A stretch of DNA of 64,000 nucleotides, taken from NCBI GenBank assembly GCA_039720395.1, contig CM077827.1, forward strand, positions 19,147,602 to 19,211,601, written 5' to 3'. Shown here one piece after another: positions 1 through 10,002 of the stretch. This DNA comes from Liquidambar formosana (lineage: Eukaryota; Streptophyta; Magnoliopsida; Saxifragales; Altingiaceae). Within the stretch, counting starts at the first letter, position 1; each line of letters starts with the position of its first letter. Both the position numbers and the translations under genes were made by a program. The notes under the pieces are model-generated. The model was given only the letters and a program-made list of their open reading frames with translations, searched no databases and was not told the DNA's origin.

Positions 1-10
1 TCTCTCCTCT

Positions 11-1144
11 ATGGATATTTATGGCATAGATATAGATCCTAGGAACGATGTCCCCCCGGAGCTCGTTGAGCAAAGGAAAAGGGGCATCACTGAACCTAAT
101 ATGGATGAATTGGAATTAATCAACTTAGGAACGAATGAATTGCCAAGAATAGTTAAAATTGGGAAAACCCTCTCCCCCATTGAAAAAGAAAGAATGACCT
201 CTCTCTTAAAAGACAACATCATGGCTTTTGCATGGTCTTATGAAGACATGCCTGGTATTGACTTCAATATTGTACAACACTATATCCCCACTAATTCCCT
301 ACAGAAGTCGATAAAGTAGAAACTCAGAAGATTAAAACCAAAATGGGCTCTAAAAGTAAAAGAAGAGGTAACTAAACAACTAGACGCAGGGTTCCTCCAA
401 GTTGTGGAGTATCCCGAGTGGTTGTCAAACATAGTGCTTGTGCCTAAAAAAGATGGGAAAGTGAGGATGTGTGTAGATTTCTGAGATCTCAACGCCGTGA
501 GCCCTAAGGATAACTTTCCTTTACCCCATATTGACGTGTTGGTGGATAGTATAGTGGGACACGCACTCTTCTCCTTCATGAATGGATTTTCTGGGTATAA
601 CCAGATAAAGATGGCGCCTCAAGACATGGAGAAAACAGCCTTTATCATGCAATGGGGAACGTACTGTTACAAGGTAATGCCTTTTGGCTTGAGAAACGCT
701 GGGGCTACTTACCAAAGAGCAGCTACGACCCTATTGCATGATGTGATCCATAAGGAAGTCGAGGTTTATGTCGATGATATGATTGTGAAGTCCGTGGATA
801 GGGAAGGGCATTTCAAGGCACTAGAGAAATTCCTAGAACGAGAAAAGAAGTACAATCTCCGTCTAAACCCACAAAAGTGTGCCTTTGGTGTCACTACAGG
901 CAAGCTATTAGGATTTATGATCACTCAGAGAGGTATCGAAGTGGACCCAGGGAAGATAAAAGTCATTGTGGAGATGGAGCCGCCTAGCACCGATAAGTAG
1001 ATCCGGGGATTTCTGGGAAGAGTTCAGTACATAAGCCGATTTATTGCCAACTTGACCATGGTTTGCGAACCAATCTTCAAACTGCTTAAGAAGGGAGTGC
1101 CAAAAGTATGGAACGAAGAATGCCAAGAGGCCTTTGACCATTAA
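11..1144 (+). pseudogene. Tat-like gypsy reverse transcriptase, broken
   Basis: The translated frame starting at 11 gives the linker region upstream of RT (residues like AWSYEDMPGID) and then the RT palm. The catalytic YVDD is intact at 767-778, and the FGLRNAGATYQR helix and FLGRVQYISRF connection region are also recognisable. In family members this enzyme copies element RNA into DNA in virus-like particles. Here the frame is interrupted by stops at about 317-319, near 481-483 (where relatives have Arg in the DFRDLN motif), at 998-1000 and at about 1142-1144. The frame does not change between these stops, so this part decayed by nonsense substitution rather than indels. It continues directly into the RNase H segment. 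Confidence 0.85.
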
Positions 1145-1580
1145 GAGATACTTGACAATCCTCCAATATTAGTTCCCCCACAGCAAGGTGCACCGCTTTT
1201 GTTATACTTAACGGTCACTGAAACCGCGACGAGAGCTATGTTAGCTCAATATCTTGAAGGGTTGACAAAGGAAAATGCCATTTATTACTTAAGCAAGAAA
1301 ATAACAAACTATGAAGTGAAGTACAATGCAATTGAAAAGGCTTGTGTGGCACTAGTGTATGGGCAACGCAAAAACTCCGACACTACATGATGTCCTTTGA
1401 AGTGTTCTTGATAAGTCACATGGGTCCATTGAAATACTTGATAGAGAGGCCAGTATTGTCATACAGAACTGTTCGATGGTCAATTCTCCTCAACGAATTT
1501 GACATCAAGTATGTAAATCAAAAGTCTATCAAGGAGAGCATCATCGCAGATTACCTAGCTAGCTATCCTGTGTCATCATT
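1145..1580 (+). pseudogene. gypsy RT-associated RNase H, frameshifted
   Basis: Reading from 1145, the sequence matches the RNase H that normally follows gypsy RT: a segment with TETATRAMLAQ, then YYLSKK and YNAIEKACVALV. The frame used up to about 1390 is left, and homology continues in the next frame from about 1342 (MSFEVFLISHMGPLKYLIE, then WSILLNEFDIKYV). There is therefore a one-base frameshift around 1365-1390. The domain would remove the RNA strand during reverse transcription. The active-site aspartate expected near the start appears replaced, since the sequence reads YLTVTET where relatives commonly have YLAVSD-like motifs, so the domain was probably already the inactive RNase H typical of dual-RNase-H Tat elements. 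That last point is inference. Confidence 0.7.
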
Positions 1581-1619
1581 TGCTCCGTTCAACGATCAGT
1601 TCCCAAACGAGGACGTGCT

Positions 1620-2067
1620 AGAAATTGAAAGAAAAACTTGGAGAGTATACTTCGATGGGGTAGCCAATAAGAAAGGTTATGGGATAGGAGTCCTGCTAGT
1701 TTCACCTGAAGAGACATTTACACCATTGGCGGTCAATTTGGGGTTCGAAGCTACTAATAATATTGCTGAGTATAAGGCTTGTATCCCGGCATTGGAAGCT
1801 GCACTTGAGTTGGGGATCAAAGAATTGGAAGTGTTCGGGGACTCGGCACTAACCATTTGTCAGATAAAAGGGGAATGGAAAACTCGAGATGAGAAGCTGT
1901 TGCCATACCATGCCTATCTGGAAGCTCTAACCAAGGAGTTCTTAGAGATAGAGTTTAATTGCCTATCAAGAAACAAGAACCAATTTGCCGATGCCTTAGC
2001 AACCCTAGCATCCATGGTAGAGATACCTGAAGGAGGGAACGTGAAGCCGTTGGTGATAGAATACTGA
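1620..2067 (+). pseudogene. second (archaeal-type) RNase H of a Tat-like element
   Basis: After the RT-linked RNase H there is a second RNase H. It begins WRVYFDGVANKKGYGIG and continues with NNIAEYKACIPALEAA, LEVFGDSALTICQIKGEW and FADALATLAS. The metal-binding acidic residues are visible as D in YFDG, E in AEYKA, D in FGDS and D in FADALA. A second RNase H of this type between the first RNase H and integrase is a hallmark of the Tat group of plant gypsy elements, which supports the lineage call. The frame ends with TGA at 2065-2067 and is open from about 1400. It probably supplies the active RNase H function of the element. Confidence 0.85.
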
Positions 2068-2106
2068 GAAAAGCCCGTGTACTGTTGTGCAATCCGATGA
2101 GGGGAA

Positions 2107-3358
2107 GTGAATGATGGCCATCCGTGGTTCCATGACATAAAGAAGTTCATTGAAGAAAGAGAATACCCAAAAGGAGCCTCTCGTGTTGATAGAAAAACCT
2201 TAAGACGATTGGCGAGTCACTATGTACTTTGTGGAAGAAAGCTATATCGGAGATCATACGACGGGATTCACCTGCTGTGTGTCACCGAGGAGGAAGTCGA
2301 GCATCTGATTAAAGAAATCCATGAAGGAACAGGGGCTCCGCACATGAATGGCTATATGTTGGCTAAGAAAATCATGAGGCTAGGCTATTATTGGTCTACC
2401 ATGGAAAGAGATTGCCACAAAGTGCCATAAATGCCAACTGTTCGCCAGTAGACAACATTTGCCTTCTATGCCTTTAACAAGTATGTCGTCACCATGGCCA
2501 TTCGTAGTATGGGGGATAGATATCATCGGACAGATCAAGCCAAAGGCGTCAAATGGGCATGAATTCGTCCTGGTTACTATCGATTATTTCACTAAATGGG
2601 TGGAAGCAACGTCCTTCAAGACCTTGAATTCCAAGAAGGTAGCACAGTTCATACAGCACAACATTATCTATCGATATGGGGTACCGCATAAAGTTATCTC
2701 AGACAATGGCCAGCACTTTCAGAAAGAAACCCATGAGCTCTTGCAAAAGTATGGCATAGTTCACCATTTGTCATCACCATACCGTCCTCAGACTAATGGA
2801 GTAGTGGAAGCAGCTAACAAGAATATCAAGAAGATACTACAGAAGACTACAGATACACACATAGACTGGCATGAGAAGTTACCTTTGGCTCTATGGGGTT
2901 ACAGAACGTCAGTAAGGTCATCAACAGGGGCTACCCCTTATTCTCTAGTCTATGGAATGGAGGCTGTGTTGCCAATTGAACTAGAAGTTCCTTCACTAAG
3001 GGTTACCGTGGAGAGCTAGATAACAAAAGTGGACTGGTTCAAGAGCCATTATGATAAGTTAGCATTACTAGATGAAAGGCGGTTAAAGGCACTGTATCAT
3101 GTGCAGGGGTATCAGCGGAGAGTTGCCAGAGTATTCAACAAGCATGTCAAAGATCGAGGTCTAAAGAAAGGGGATGTAGTGTTGAAGGAAATCAGAGCTC
3201 CAGTGTTTGATCCGCGGGGAAAATTCAAACCAAGTTGGGGTGGACCATACATTATTAAAGAGATATTGCCAGCAGGGGCTGTTCGCCTCATGGATTTAGA
3301 TGGAATTGAGTTCGCTCGTCCAACTAATTTGGATCAATTGAAGAAATATCATGTTTAA
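2107..3358 (+). pseudogene. Tat-like gypsy integrase, broken
   Basis: From 2107 the sequence encodes the integrase: a zinc-binding N-terminal region (APHMNGYMLAKKIMRLGYYW, then RDCHK), a core with the DDE-type residues in WGIDIIG, SDNGQHF and VVEAANKNIKK, and a C-terminal part ending near 3358 with LMDLDGIEFARP and NLDQLKKYHV. A stop and frame change lie between 2430 and 2459, and a further stop lies at 3017-3019. The domain would insert element DNA into the host genome. No chromodomain is seen at the C-terminus, which argues against a chromovirus and fits Tat. The integrase is followed by a short AT-rich spacer and then antisense genes. Confidence 0.85.
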
Positions 3359-3614
3359 AGCCTGCTAGGTTGAAAACCCGTAAGGGCGGCAAGAAAAAAA
3401 GAACAAAAAAGAAAAAAAAGAAAAAGAAAAATCATAGAGATATGTAGGCAACCCATAAAGTTACTTTGGGTGCGGTCTAAATCAAACAATAAAATCCCAA
3501 ATTTAATTTATTATTGGTAATTCATTCAAAACTAAAATTGATTAACATAGCAATTTATTGATATTAAGTAAAAGAACTATAAATATGCCATAAATATCCT
3601 ATTCTATTGAGTCT
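3359..3614. other. post-integrase spacer of the Tat element
   Basis: Non-coding spacer between integrase and the first antisense gene. It begins with a segment containing GGTTGAAAACCCG and AAGGGCGGC, followed by an A-rich run at 3390-3430. Similar text directly after integrase is common in Tat/Ogre elements from general familiarity. The 3' ends of the sense pol and the antisense gene converge here, so polyadenylation signals for both are expected, but I cannot assign specific ones. Confidence 0.6.
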
Positions 3615-4901
3615 TCAATTCTTCTTGGGTTTCTTTGCAGCCCGTTCTTCACTTTTCTTCATTTCTCTCTTGAGTCTTCTTTTCTTCCTCAAGTCATGTT
3701 CATAAGCTGCTGTCACTGCTTCCATAATATCTTCTTTGCAAGGTCCAAGGTCGTTATTCTTGATAAGTCCAAAAATCCGTTCTCTATAGATAATCTCTCT
3801 CTCGCCCAAATTATTCTTCAACTATTCCTTGTACTCGGGGCTCATCATATATGGACCATCAGTATTCGTAACTTGGGTTAGTGTCAGCTTGCTAGGCCAT
3901 CGATCCTTCGCCCAAGTCACTACAGAAAGACCCGCAGGCACCACAGGATAGTCACCTCTCAAGGAAGTGGGTATGGTTTGCATGGTACCCATCTGACAAA
4001 GAACCCTTAAAGGCCAATAAAAGGAAGTAGACCTTAGTCCTATGAGTCTCACCATGGCACATCCAGAAGTTCACAAAAGCACCCGTTCATTGTAGCCCCA
4101 TATAAAGATAAACCACTTGATATTCCTCCATGAAAGGGTTTGGAAGTAACCTAGCCAATCCCTCAATGAAAATTTTCTAGGCAGTTCAATGCGGCGAAGA
4201 TCGTAATGCTGGAGGTTGTACGGTGTAATGACAGTGGGTGACAAGAAATTCAGTCTTTCAAGCAACCACATCTGCAACAGAATGGGGCTACCTCCTAAAG
4301 GAACTTTTGGGTCCTCATGAGTTTTATCCAAACTATTCAGGGTTTCAGCTAGTACTATGGGAATCAAGTTATAACCTTTGGTAAGGAAATGAATCAACTC
4401 ACAAATTTGTATGGGAACATATGAAGTACCGGTTGAAATAAGGAAACAACCAATGAGGCAAAAGGCAAGTGTGTGCTTAATAGGAAAGGTAAATTTCAGA
4501 ATACCTTTACTATCATAGGCCAAGAAAGAGATTTCCAATTTCATTAAGTCTACCATGTGGTCTTTTACAAAAATAGAGGCATATTGTTGGTGAATCCCAA
4601 GGAAATTGGAGAAGGAAGTAAGAAAGTGTGGGCGAAGAGTAGGGAGGATGAAAGGACCTACTGGTGAAACCCCATACGACGCACAGAATTCTTCCATGGT
4701 TGGGCATAGTTCTTCATAGTTGAAGCGGAATACATGAACTTGGGGATCCCAAAAATATGTAGCAGCAGTTAGGAGGTTCGTTTCAAGCTTTACGTGCCTC
4801 AAGGAAAGCAATGGATCCAAGCCAAAGCATTTGTACTCAGATTTTGCTTCAGCACTCATTACTCTAAAAAACCCTCCTAAAAATTTGTCTAGAGCCTCCA
4901 T
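3615..4901 (-). pseudogene. antisense gene 1: DUF7745-like ORF in a Tat element
   Basis: A single minus-strand frame runs from ATG at 4899-4901 to 3615 and is interrupted only by TGA at 4071-4073 and TAG at 3822-3824. Both pieces downstream of each stop continue in the same frame, giving about 428 codons. The protein starts MEALDKFLGGFFRVMS, contains WDPQVHVFRFNYEELCPTME (residues about 50-70) and LPRKFSLRDW near 240, and ends in a lysine/arginine-rich tail (LRKKRRLKREMKK) that could be a nuclear-localisation signal. The pattern resembles plant DUF7745 proteins, related to plant-mobile-domain proteins and often found in transposons. The biochemical function is unknown. It lies antisense to the element's genomic RNA, with a TATA-like site 46 nt upstream and a GC palindrome cluster further up. 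Family assignment is by recognition and was not searched. Confidence 0.75.
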
Positions 4902-4928
4902 AATTTCTAATGAATGAATACAAGCAGG

Positions 4929-4958
4929 TTTATAAACCCCTTTGATGTATTTTTATAG
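4929..4958 (-). promoter_or_regulatory. TATA-like promoter of antisense gene 1
   Basis: Read on the minus strand, CTATAAAAATAC lies at 4958-4947 and a second TATAAA-containing palindrome (GGGGTTTATAAACC) at about 4942-4929. The ATG of antisense gene 1 is at 4901, which would leave a 5' leader of roughly 20-30 nt if the first site is used. This is a sequence match only. No transcript evidence is available here. Confidence 0.5.
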
Positions 4959-5041
4959 GGAAAAGGTCACAAATCCGAGTTCTAGAAGGAGAAAACCCAT
5001 CAAAATAGGAAGTTTCCTATTTGAAGTGGGATTCTCACTTT

Positions 5042-5127
5042 GGGCTTGGGTGACCACCCAGGCCTGGGCAGTTAGCCACCTAGGCTTGGGCAGCTAGCCA
5101 CCCAGCCCTAGGTGGTTACCCAAGGCC
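5042..5127. repeat. GC-rich four-part palindrome cluster, copy 1 (upstream of antisense gene 1)
   Basis: Within AT-rich surroundings this 86-bp block has an outer inverted pair (GGGTGACCACC at the left, GGTGGTTACCC at the right) enclosing two near-palindromic inner units with cores GGGCAGTTAGCCACC and GGGCAGCTAGCCACC. The same architecture recurs at 18387-18470, 21023-21107, 32590-32672 and 34510-34593, and partly at 29328-29364. This copy sits about 90 bp upstream (minus strand) of the TATA-like site of antisense gene 1. Confidence 0.85.
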
Positions 5128-5318
5128 GTTTTCCTGTTTTGCCCAGTTTTGCCTATTTTTTACCCTATTTGACCCCTATATGGTTATGCGACCTTGGGAA
5201 GCTTATTTTGAGCTTATTTTTGCACAAAACCATGAGTAAATCACCATAATGGAATTCCAAAAGTCTCATAAAAGTACCAAAGCAAGTGTTTAAAGAGAGG
5301 ATACAAAGCATAAAGAAA

Positions 5319-5323
5319 GATGT
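5319..5323. repeat. target-site duplication GATGT, left copy
   Basis: Five bases GATGT immediately precede the TGTTAGAG start of the copia 5' LTR. The identical GATGT follows the CCCAACA end of the 3' LTR at 15329-15333. A 5-bp duplication is typical of Ty1/copia integrase, so both LTR boundaries are fixed to the base. Confidence 0.95.
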
Positions 5324-6975
5324 TGTTAGAGTTATGCCCTAGAGCCAATCATAGAGATGATTGTTTAGGGATAAAGGAACAATCATTTGATTTCATTTAT
5401 GTATGTCACATTTATTATTGATTTAATAAAAGGGCTTATTCTATTATGTTTGTATGCATCATTTATATTTACATAATATGTCCAAGGAGTTAGAGTTGAG
5501 AATATTGAATTACAAAGAGTTGTAATTATGAGACTGTAAATATATCTCTGTACTAAACTCCTAAATCATTCCTAGTTGAAGGTTCACTATGATGGACAAT
5601 AATGAACCATAGGACTAGCACTTGTTAGGTTGACTCTATAGGAGGATAGCTGGTCTCAAGCTATTTGTGTGGAGACACTACAACCAACAGGTGGGTGCCT
5701 GTTAATAGAATAGGTACACTGAATGTGACCAAAGATTTGAGATAAACTGAATGGAGTTTTAACCTGCCTGTCAATCAGTTTCTCAATGTTATAGTGGTAC
5801 AAGTAATCCTTAGACCTGAGACACCATAGTTACCTTATGCATGTAGCTTTAGAAGTTTGATAACACTAAGTGCAGATTCTATTCATGGGTCTGTAAAGGT
5901 GTTCATTGGCCCTATTGCTATGTGTATGAAGGCATGTGAGTGATCAACAAGGAATCCATTACTCTCAGGAAAAAGAGAGAGAATGTCTCATATAGCATTC
6001 ATAATATAACTCATTCAGTCCATGGCCATGGCAGTGTGAATATGGAAAGGAGTTTCCATAAGTTCATCATTGAGTTGATATTTATGAATGAGTATAAAGT
6101 AATTGAACTAGGGACTTAACAAACTTCCATGTCCTATTAGTTCAATTGGAGATATTGTGTAAATGGAAGGATGCAATTGTAACCTACAAACTATAACAGA
6201 AGGGTTCTATGTTAGATCTTATTCACTTCATTAAGGACAACACCATGAACCATATGCTAGGTGTTATTCATGGTTAGTAGAAGCCCTAATTGATATAAGC
6301 GAGTTATAATCAATTAGGGGATTGGAAGGAGTTCCAATCAGACCCTAAATGGAAAGAGTTCCATTGTGCACACCTCGTGCTATTCCTACTACTTGATGAT
6401 GTGAACCCAATGGGTCACACACTGATCATGCAAGATGAGCTTTAAAGTCTATGAGAGAAAGGGTATGAGTGCATAAAGAATAGTTCTTTGAGGCCTATTT
6501 ATATTTGATATAATTTATAGGGGTTATTGTGCAATTTAGAGAAATTGCATCACACCCTAATAGGGTTTCCCCCTAGGGCCGGCCCCCTTAGTGTAGACTA
6601 TATAAGCCACACTATGATGTGTGACATCATCACAAGTTGAAATCCCAAGGGACTGTCCAGATTTTCCAGCCTCCCTCTCTCTCTCTCCTCTCTTCTCCTT
6701 CACTAGCAACAACAAGGAAAAGGTGGAAAGGACTTGAAGCTCTAGCTAGGTGTGGATACCGTTGGAGGCAGCACACTTGGGCTGCTCATTCACCGCTGTC
6801 CGGAATCAAAGCTTGGAGCAAAAAGGAGAAGACAAAAATTCTGTAAGTGTTCTAACCCTCTTCATAGTTAGGGTTTGATTTTGTATATGCATAGTTAGAT
6901 TCATGGGCTGTGGAATCAAAGGGAAAATTTTTATATTCCGCACTTCTATTTTTCCCTCTTGTATGATTCCCAACA
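5324..6975 (+). repeat. copia 5' LTR
   Basis: Starts TGTTAGAGTTATGCCC and ends ATTCCCAACA. Length 1,652 bp, same as the 3' LTR. A TATA box (CTATATAAG, 6598-6606) lies near the 3' third, so transcription should start around 6630. A 69-codon ORF at 6637-6846 lies downstream of that point and is repeated in the other LTR. I do not treat it as a gene. The LTR acts as promoter for the genomic RNA. Confidence 0.95.
6598..6606 (+). promoter_or_regulatory. copia LTR TATA box
   Basis: CTATATAAG in the 5' LTR, preceded by a GC-rich stretch (CTAGGGCCGGCCCCC). The corresponding site in the 3' LTR is at 14951-14959. Related LTRs on the minus strand near 28050 and 59895 keep a TATATA-type box next to the same GGCCGGCC-containing block, which supports a conserved promoter. 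Confidence 0.75.
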
Positions 6976-6976
6976 G

Positions 6977-6990
6977 TGGTATCAGAGCCA
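6977..6990 (+). other. primer-binding site (initiator tRNA-Met)
   Basis: TGGTATCAGAGCCA begins one base after the 5' LTR. It is the standard complement of the 3' end of plant initiator methionine tRNA used by most plant copia elements to prime minus-strand DNA synthesis. The same site occurs in reverse complement at 27660-27672 next to the minus-strand relative. Confidence 0.93.
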
Positions 6991-8336
6991 TGATTATGCA
7001 TAATACAAAATACATATGGGCTGGAATTTATGGTGTAGTTGAATGATTCAAAAATCTGGAGAATTTTTACTGCAGAATTGTTCTTCTCTCTGGCCGAACC
7101 TAGGGTTTGGAACCCTAGGTCTATTCTTCTTCTACTCCTCTTCTAAATCATGGTTAAGGGTAACCATTGATGCAAAGGTTGTATAGGGTTTGAATTGGAA
7201 GAAGAAGAAAAAGGAAAACTGGGTTTTCTGAAGAGGGTCGAATCTGGGTTTTAGAACCCAGAGGTTCTTGCAATTAAATTCAATCAAAGCTTCTGTATTT
7301 TTGATGCAAATCCATTGTAGGATCATTGTATATCATGTGTATATGATTTTTTTTAAGTTTCAAAAAGGTTTTGATGGAAAAAGATTCAAAAAGTTTGAAA
7401 ATTTTTCATGAACAGCATAGCAGATTTTCTCTGCAGAAAAGTCATCAATGGAGTTTTGATTAGAACTTGAGTTAGGGAACTCCAAATTGCATGAAACCAA
7501 TTGCATTAGTTTCCTAAGACATGTAGGATACTGGGAAAATTCGTTTGGTAGCCTAATTCATTCATCTTGCTGGGTTTTAAATCAATTTCTGACCATGGAC
7601 AGTATGCTGTCAAATTCTGGGCAGCATACTGTTGTTTTAATTGTTTAGAACAATTGGTGATGATTCGATCATCCAAACCTCTTCTAGAAGCTTAGTATTT
7701 CATGTAGGGACATGATACAAAAGCTGGTTTCAATGGAGGAGTCGAATTGATAAGGTTTTAGAAGCTATTGTGACCTTCAAGGTCTGCAACAATGGCTCCA
7801 GCAATGGGTTTTGGAAACCCTGATTGTTTTTGATGATGGTAGCCACTTCCACCACTCCTCACGTGTCCAGAGGCTTGTCCCACACTCCTAGGATGTTCTC
7901 CCATGGCTGGCCATGGCCTTCCCCAGTCGTTGGTGGCCATGGCAGCCTAGCCAAGCTCAGGCAGCCCCCTGGTTGTGACGGCTACATAGAGTTAAGGATG
8001 AAACCCTAATTTTGAGTTAATGATGAAACCCTAATTTCATTATGGCATTAATTAAAACCCTAATTGGAATATTAATTACCTTTATTAAGAGTTAATGATT
8101 GGTCATTAAATGACCAATCATGGTTATTAATTGTTAGGGCATAATTAATACCATAAATGATGTCTAGGGTTAGGGTTTTGGAAACCCTAATTAGTATAAT
8201 TAATTAAGGGTAATTAATACCCTATTTGGCATTAATTAAACCCTAATCCCTTTTATTAAATACCATATGAACCTAGGGTTTTAATGATTGGACATTAAAT
8301 GACCAATCATAAGGAATTTAATGATTAGGGCTTGCA

Positions 8337-8371
8337 TTTAGGGTTTAGGGTTATGCGTTTAGGGTTTAGGG
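8337..8371 (+). repeat. plant telomere-like TTTAGGG motifs inside the copia leader
   Basis: Four exact TTTAGGG units (8337-8343, 8344-8350, 8358-8364, 8365-8371) separated by a 7-base interruption and surrounded by AACCCTAA fragments. They sit inside a mobile element, so they mark an interstitial motif and not a chromosome end. Confidence 0.8.
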
Positions 8372-9513
8372 TTTTAGGAAACCCTAATACACTAATTCAT
8401 CATTTAAATGATTTTGTTTAATTCCCATGTTAATTATTTAATTAATATTGATTAATTTTATAATGTTTTAAATGGTTTAAAATACAATTGGGGATTAAAT
8501 TAAAATCTGGAAATTCTTAATTAAATGAAATTGATTTGTTTAATTAAGGAAACCCTAATATTGGATATTAGAGTTATTTTAGGAAACTTTATATGTTTAA
8601 ATTAATTTGATTAATTGAAACTAAAATGTCTTAAATGTTAAGACTTTATTTAATTCTGGATATTTTTGTTAATACCTAATAAGATTAGGATGCATTAATG
8701 AGATTAATGTAAATCATTCAAGAGAATTACCATAATGCCCATATGTTTTAATGCTTACAGTTTTTCTTTACATTATGCAATGAGATTGTATGTATGTGTT
8801 TGGATGATGATTATGGACTATACCCTTTAAACCAATTGTGATTGGCCGTCTTATGAATGGGATGTTATTATTTACAAGAGTTGTAATTTTATTAAGGTGA
8901 TGTAATTTATTTGGGGCTTGCATGCCACCTTCCCTCTCCCTCTCTCTCTATCATTCTCTTATGTACCCCACATTCCCCTTATGTATCCCTTTCTTTAAAT
9001 TATGTAAATGTTATGTAATCGAGAGCGCACTAAGGAGCATGGTGGACCAAAGGAGCATGATAGAGCCCAACAAGCCAATGGTGGAGACCATCAAGCCAAG
9101 GGAGCAGATTGAAGGACTTGAAAGCTTAGAGAAGTGTTTCAAGACAGCATGCATGTTTCGAATGTGTTATTTTACGATCACCTACACCCACCTTAGACCT
9201 TGGATTCAATCTATTGGCTTGGATTGAATCCTCTCAAAGTCCATAATTATCATAGTGGGAGCTTTTAATGAGATTAATAGTGATAGCTCCAAATCCATAG
9301 ATCGTTATATGTCTCTTCTTAGGGACTAATATCGATAAGTGGATTATTATTATTTTATGCTGTTCAATTTTTTATTTATATGCATGAGATGTATGTTAAT
9401 TTGATGAGACCCTTTAAAAACCCCTCTATTTTAATATTAAGTTGGAAATGGAGAATACATTAGGGAATGGATTCTTCACTGCCTTCCATCATTATAGGAT
9501 CATCTAACGTCCC

Positions 9514-9560
9514 TTAATGTGGGTACCTGGCTGCAGACATGTAGGAGCTACCCATATTAA
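9514..9560 (+). promoter_or_regulatory. leader hairpin 1: 12-bp stem with palindromic loop
   Basis: TTAATGTGGGTA (9514-9525) pairs with TACCCATATTAA (9549-9560): 11 Watson-Crick pairs and one G-U. Inside, CCT (9526-9528) pairs with AGG (9543-9545), leaving a loop that contains the palindromes CTGCAG and ACATGT. The loop hexamer ACATGT is shared with the three hairpins downstream. Function is inferred from structure only. Confidence 0.6.
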
Positions 9561-9613
9561 AGACATTACTTGAAACTATCACATATGTAGATATCATGGG
9601 GTGCCTAAGCTGG

Positions 9614-9646
9614 TATATACCAAGAAACTAACATGTGAGGTATATA
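9614..9646 (+). promoter_or_regulatory. leader hairpin 2 with invariant 17-nt loop
   Basis: Stem TATATACC (9614-9621) pairs perfectly with GGTATATA (9639-9646) around the loop AAGAAACTAACATGTGA (9622-9638). The same loop recurs at 9703-9719 and 9807-9823, with stems of different sequence that still pair. Confidence 0.65.
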
Positions 9647-9687
9647 TTTGGTGAAACATACCTGTGTGAATGATGGGCTTAACTTAA

Positions 9688-9735
9688 CTAGGGAAGTATT
9701 CCAAGAAACTAACATGTGAGGAGTATGTACCCTAG
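9688..9735 (+). promoter_or_regulatory. leader hairpin 3 with invariant 17-nt loop
   Basis: The loop AAGAAACTAACATGTGA (9703-9719) is flanked by AGTATTCC (9695-9702) and GGAGTATG (9720-9727), which pair at seven of eight positions allowing G-U. An outer helix CTAGGG (9688-9693) with CCCTAG (9730-9735) extends the structure. Confidence 0.6.
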
Positions 9736-9792
9736 AGGCAAAACGATTGGAATTTGCTTATGAAGCAATAGACAAAGAGTTGTCTTCTTACT

Positions 9793-9838
9793 GTGGGTTA
9801 GAAGTCAAGAAACTAACATGTGAGGCTTCTAGGTCACA
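9793..9838 (+). promoter_or_regulatory. leader hairpin 4 with invariant 17-nt loop
   Basis: The loop AAGAAACTAACATGTGA (9807-9823) is closed by TAGAAGTC (9799-9806) pairing with GGCTTCTA (9824-9831), eight pairs with one G-U. An outer CTGTG/CACAG helix is separated by a symmetric GGT/GGT internal loop. It lies about 165 nt upstream of the gag start. Confidence 0.65.
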
Positions 9839-10002
9839 GTGAGACCCCAATCCCCATTAGGAATGAGATTCCCGAATTCCATTAGAGGGTGTATGGAATT
9901 TGATAAAATAGTGGGAGGTACCATATGATTAAAGACCCGATCATTATGGATTAAAAATGAAATCTGATTTTCTGTTTAATTTTCTGTATGTAGATCACCG
10001 TA

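Larger units (their letters stand above)
6991..10002 (+). other. 3-kb untranslated leader of the copia element
   Basis: There is no ORF here that I would call a gene. The sequence is AT-rich with many AACCCTAA/TTAGGG-like blocks between about 7990 and 8590. It holds four exact TTTAGGG units at 8337-8371 and a row of hairpins at 9514-9831 that ends about 170 nt before the gag ATG. Long leaders with structured packaging signals are known in the BARE/Angela group. Whether this leader does the same is inference. Confidence 0.8.

Noticed and set aside
6637..6846. 69-codon plus-strand ORF, repeated at 14990-15199
   Set aside because: Both copies lie at the same place within the two copia LTRs. It is LTR sequence downstream of the TATA box and shows no domain.
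8337..8371. Telomere or subtelomere
   Set aside because: Only four TTTAGGG units, inside the leader of a bounded retrotransposon.
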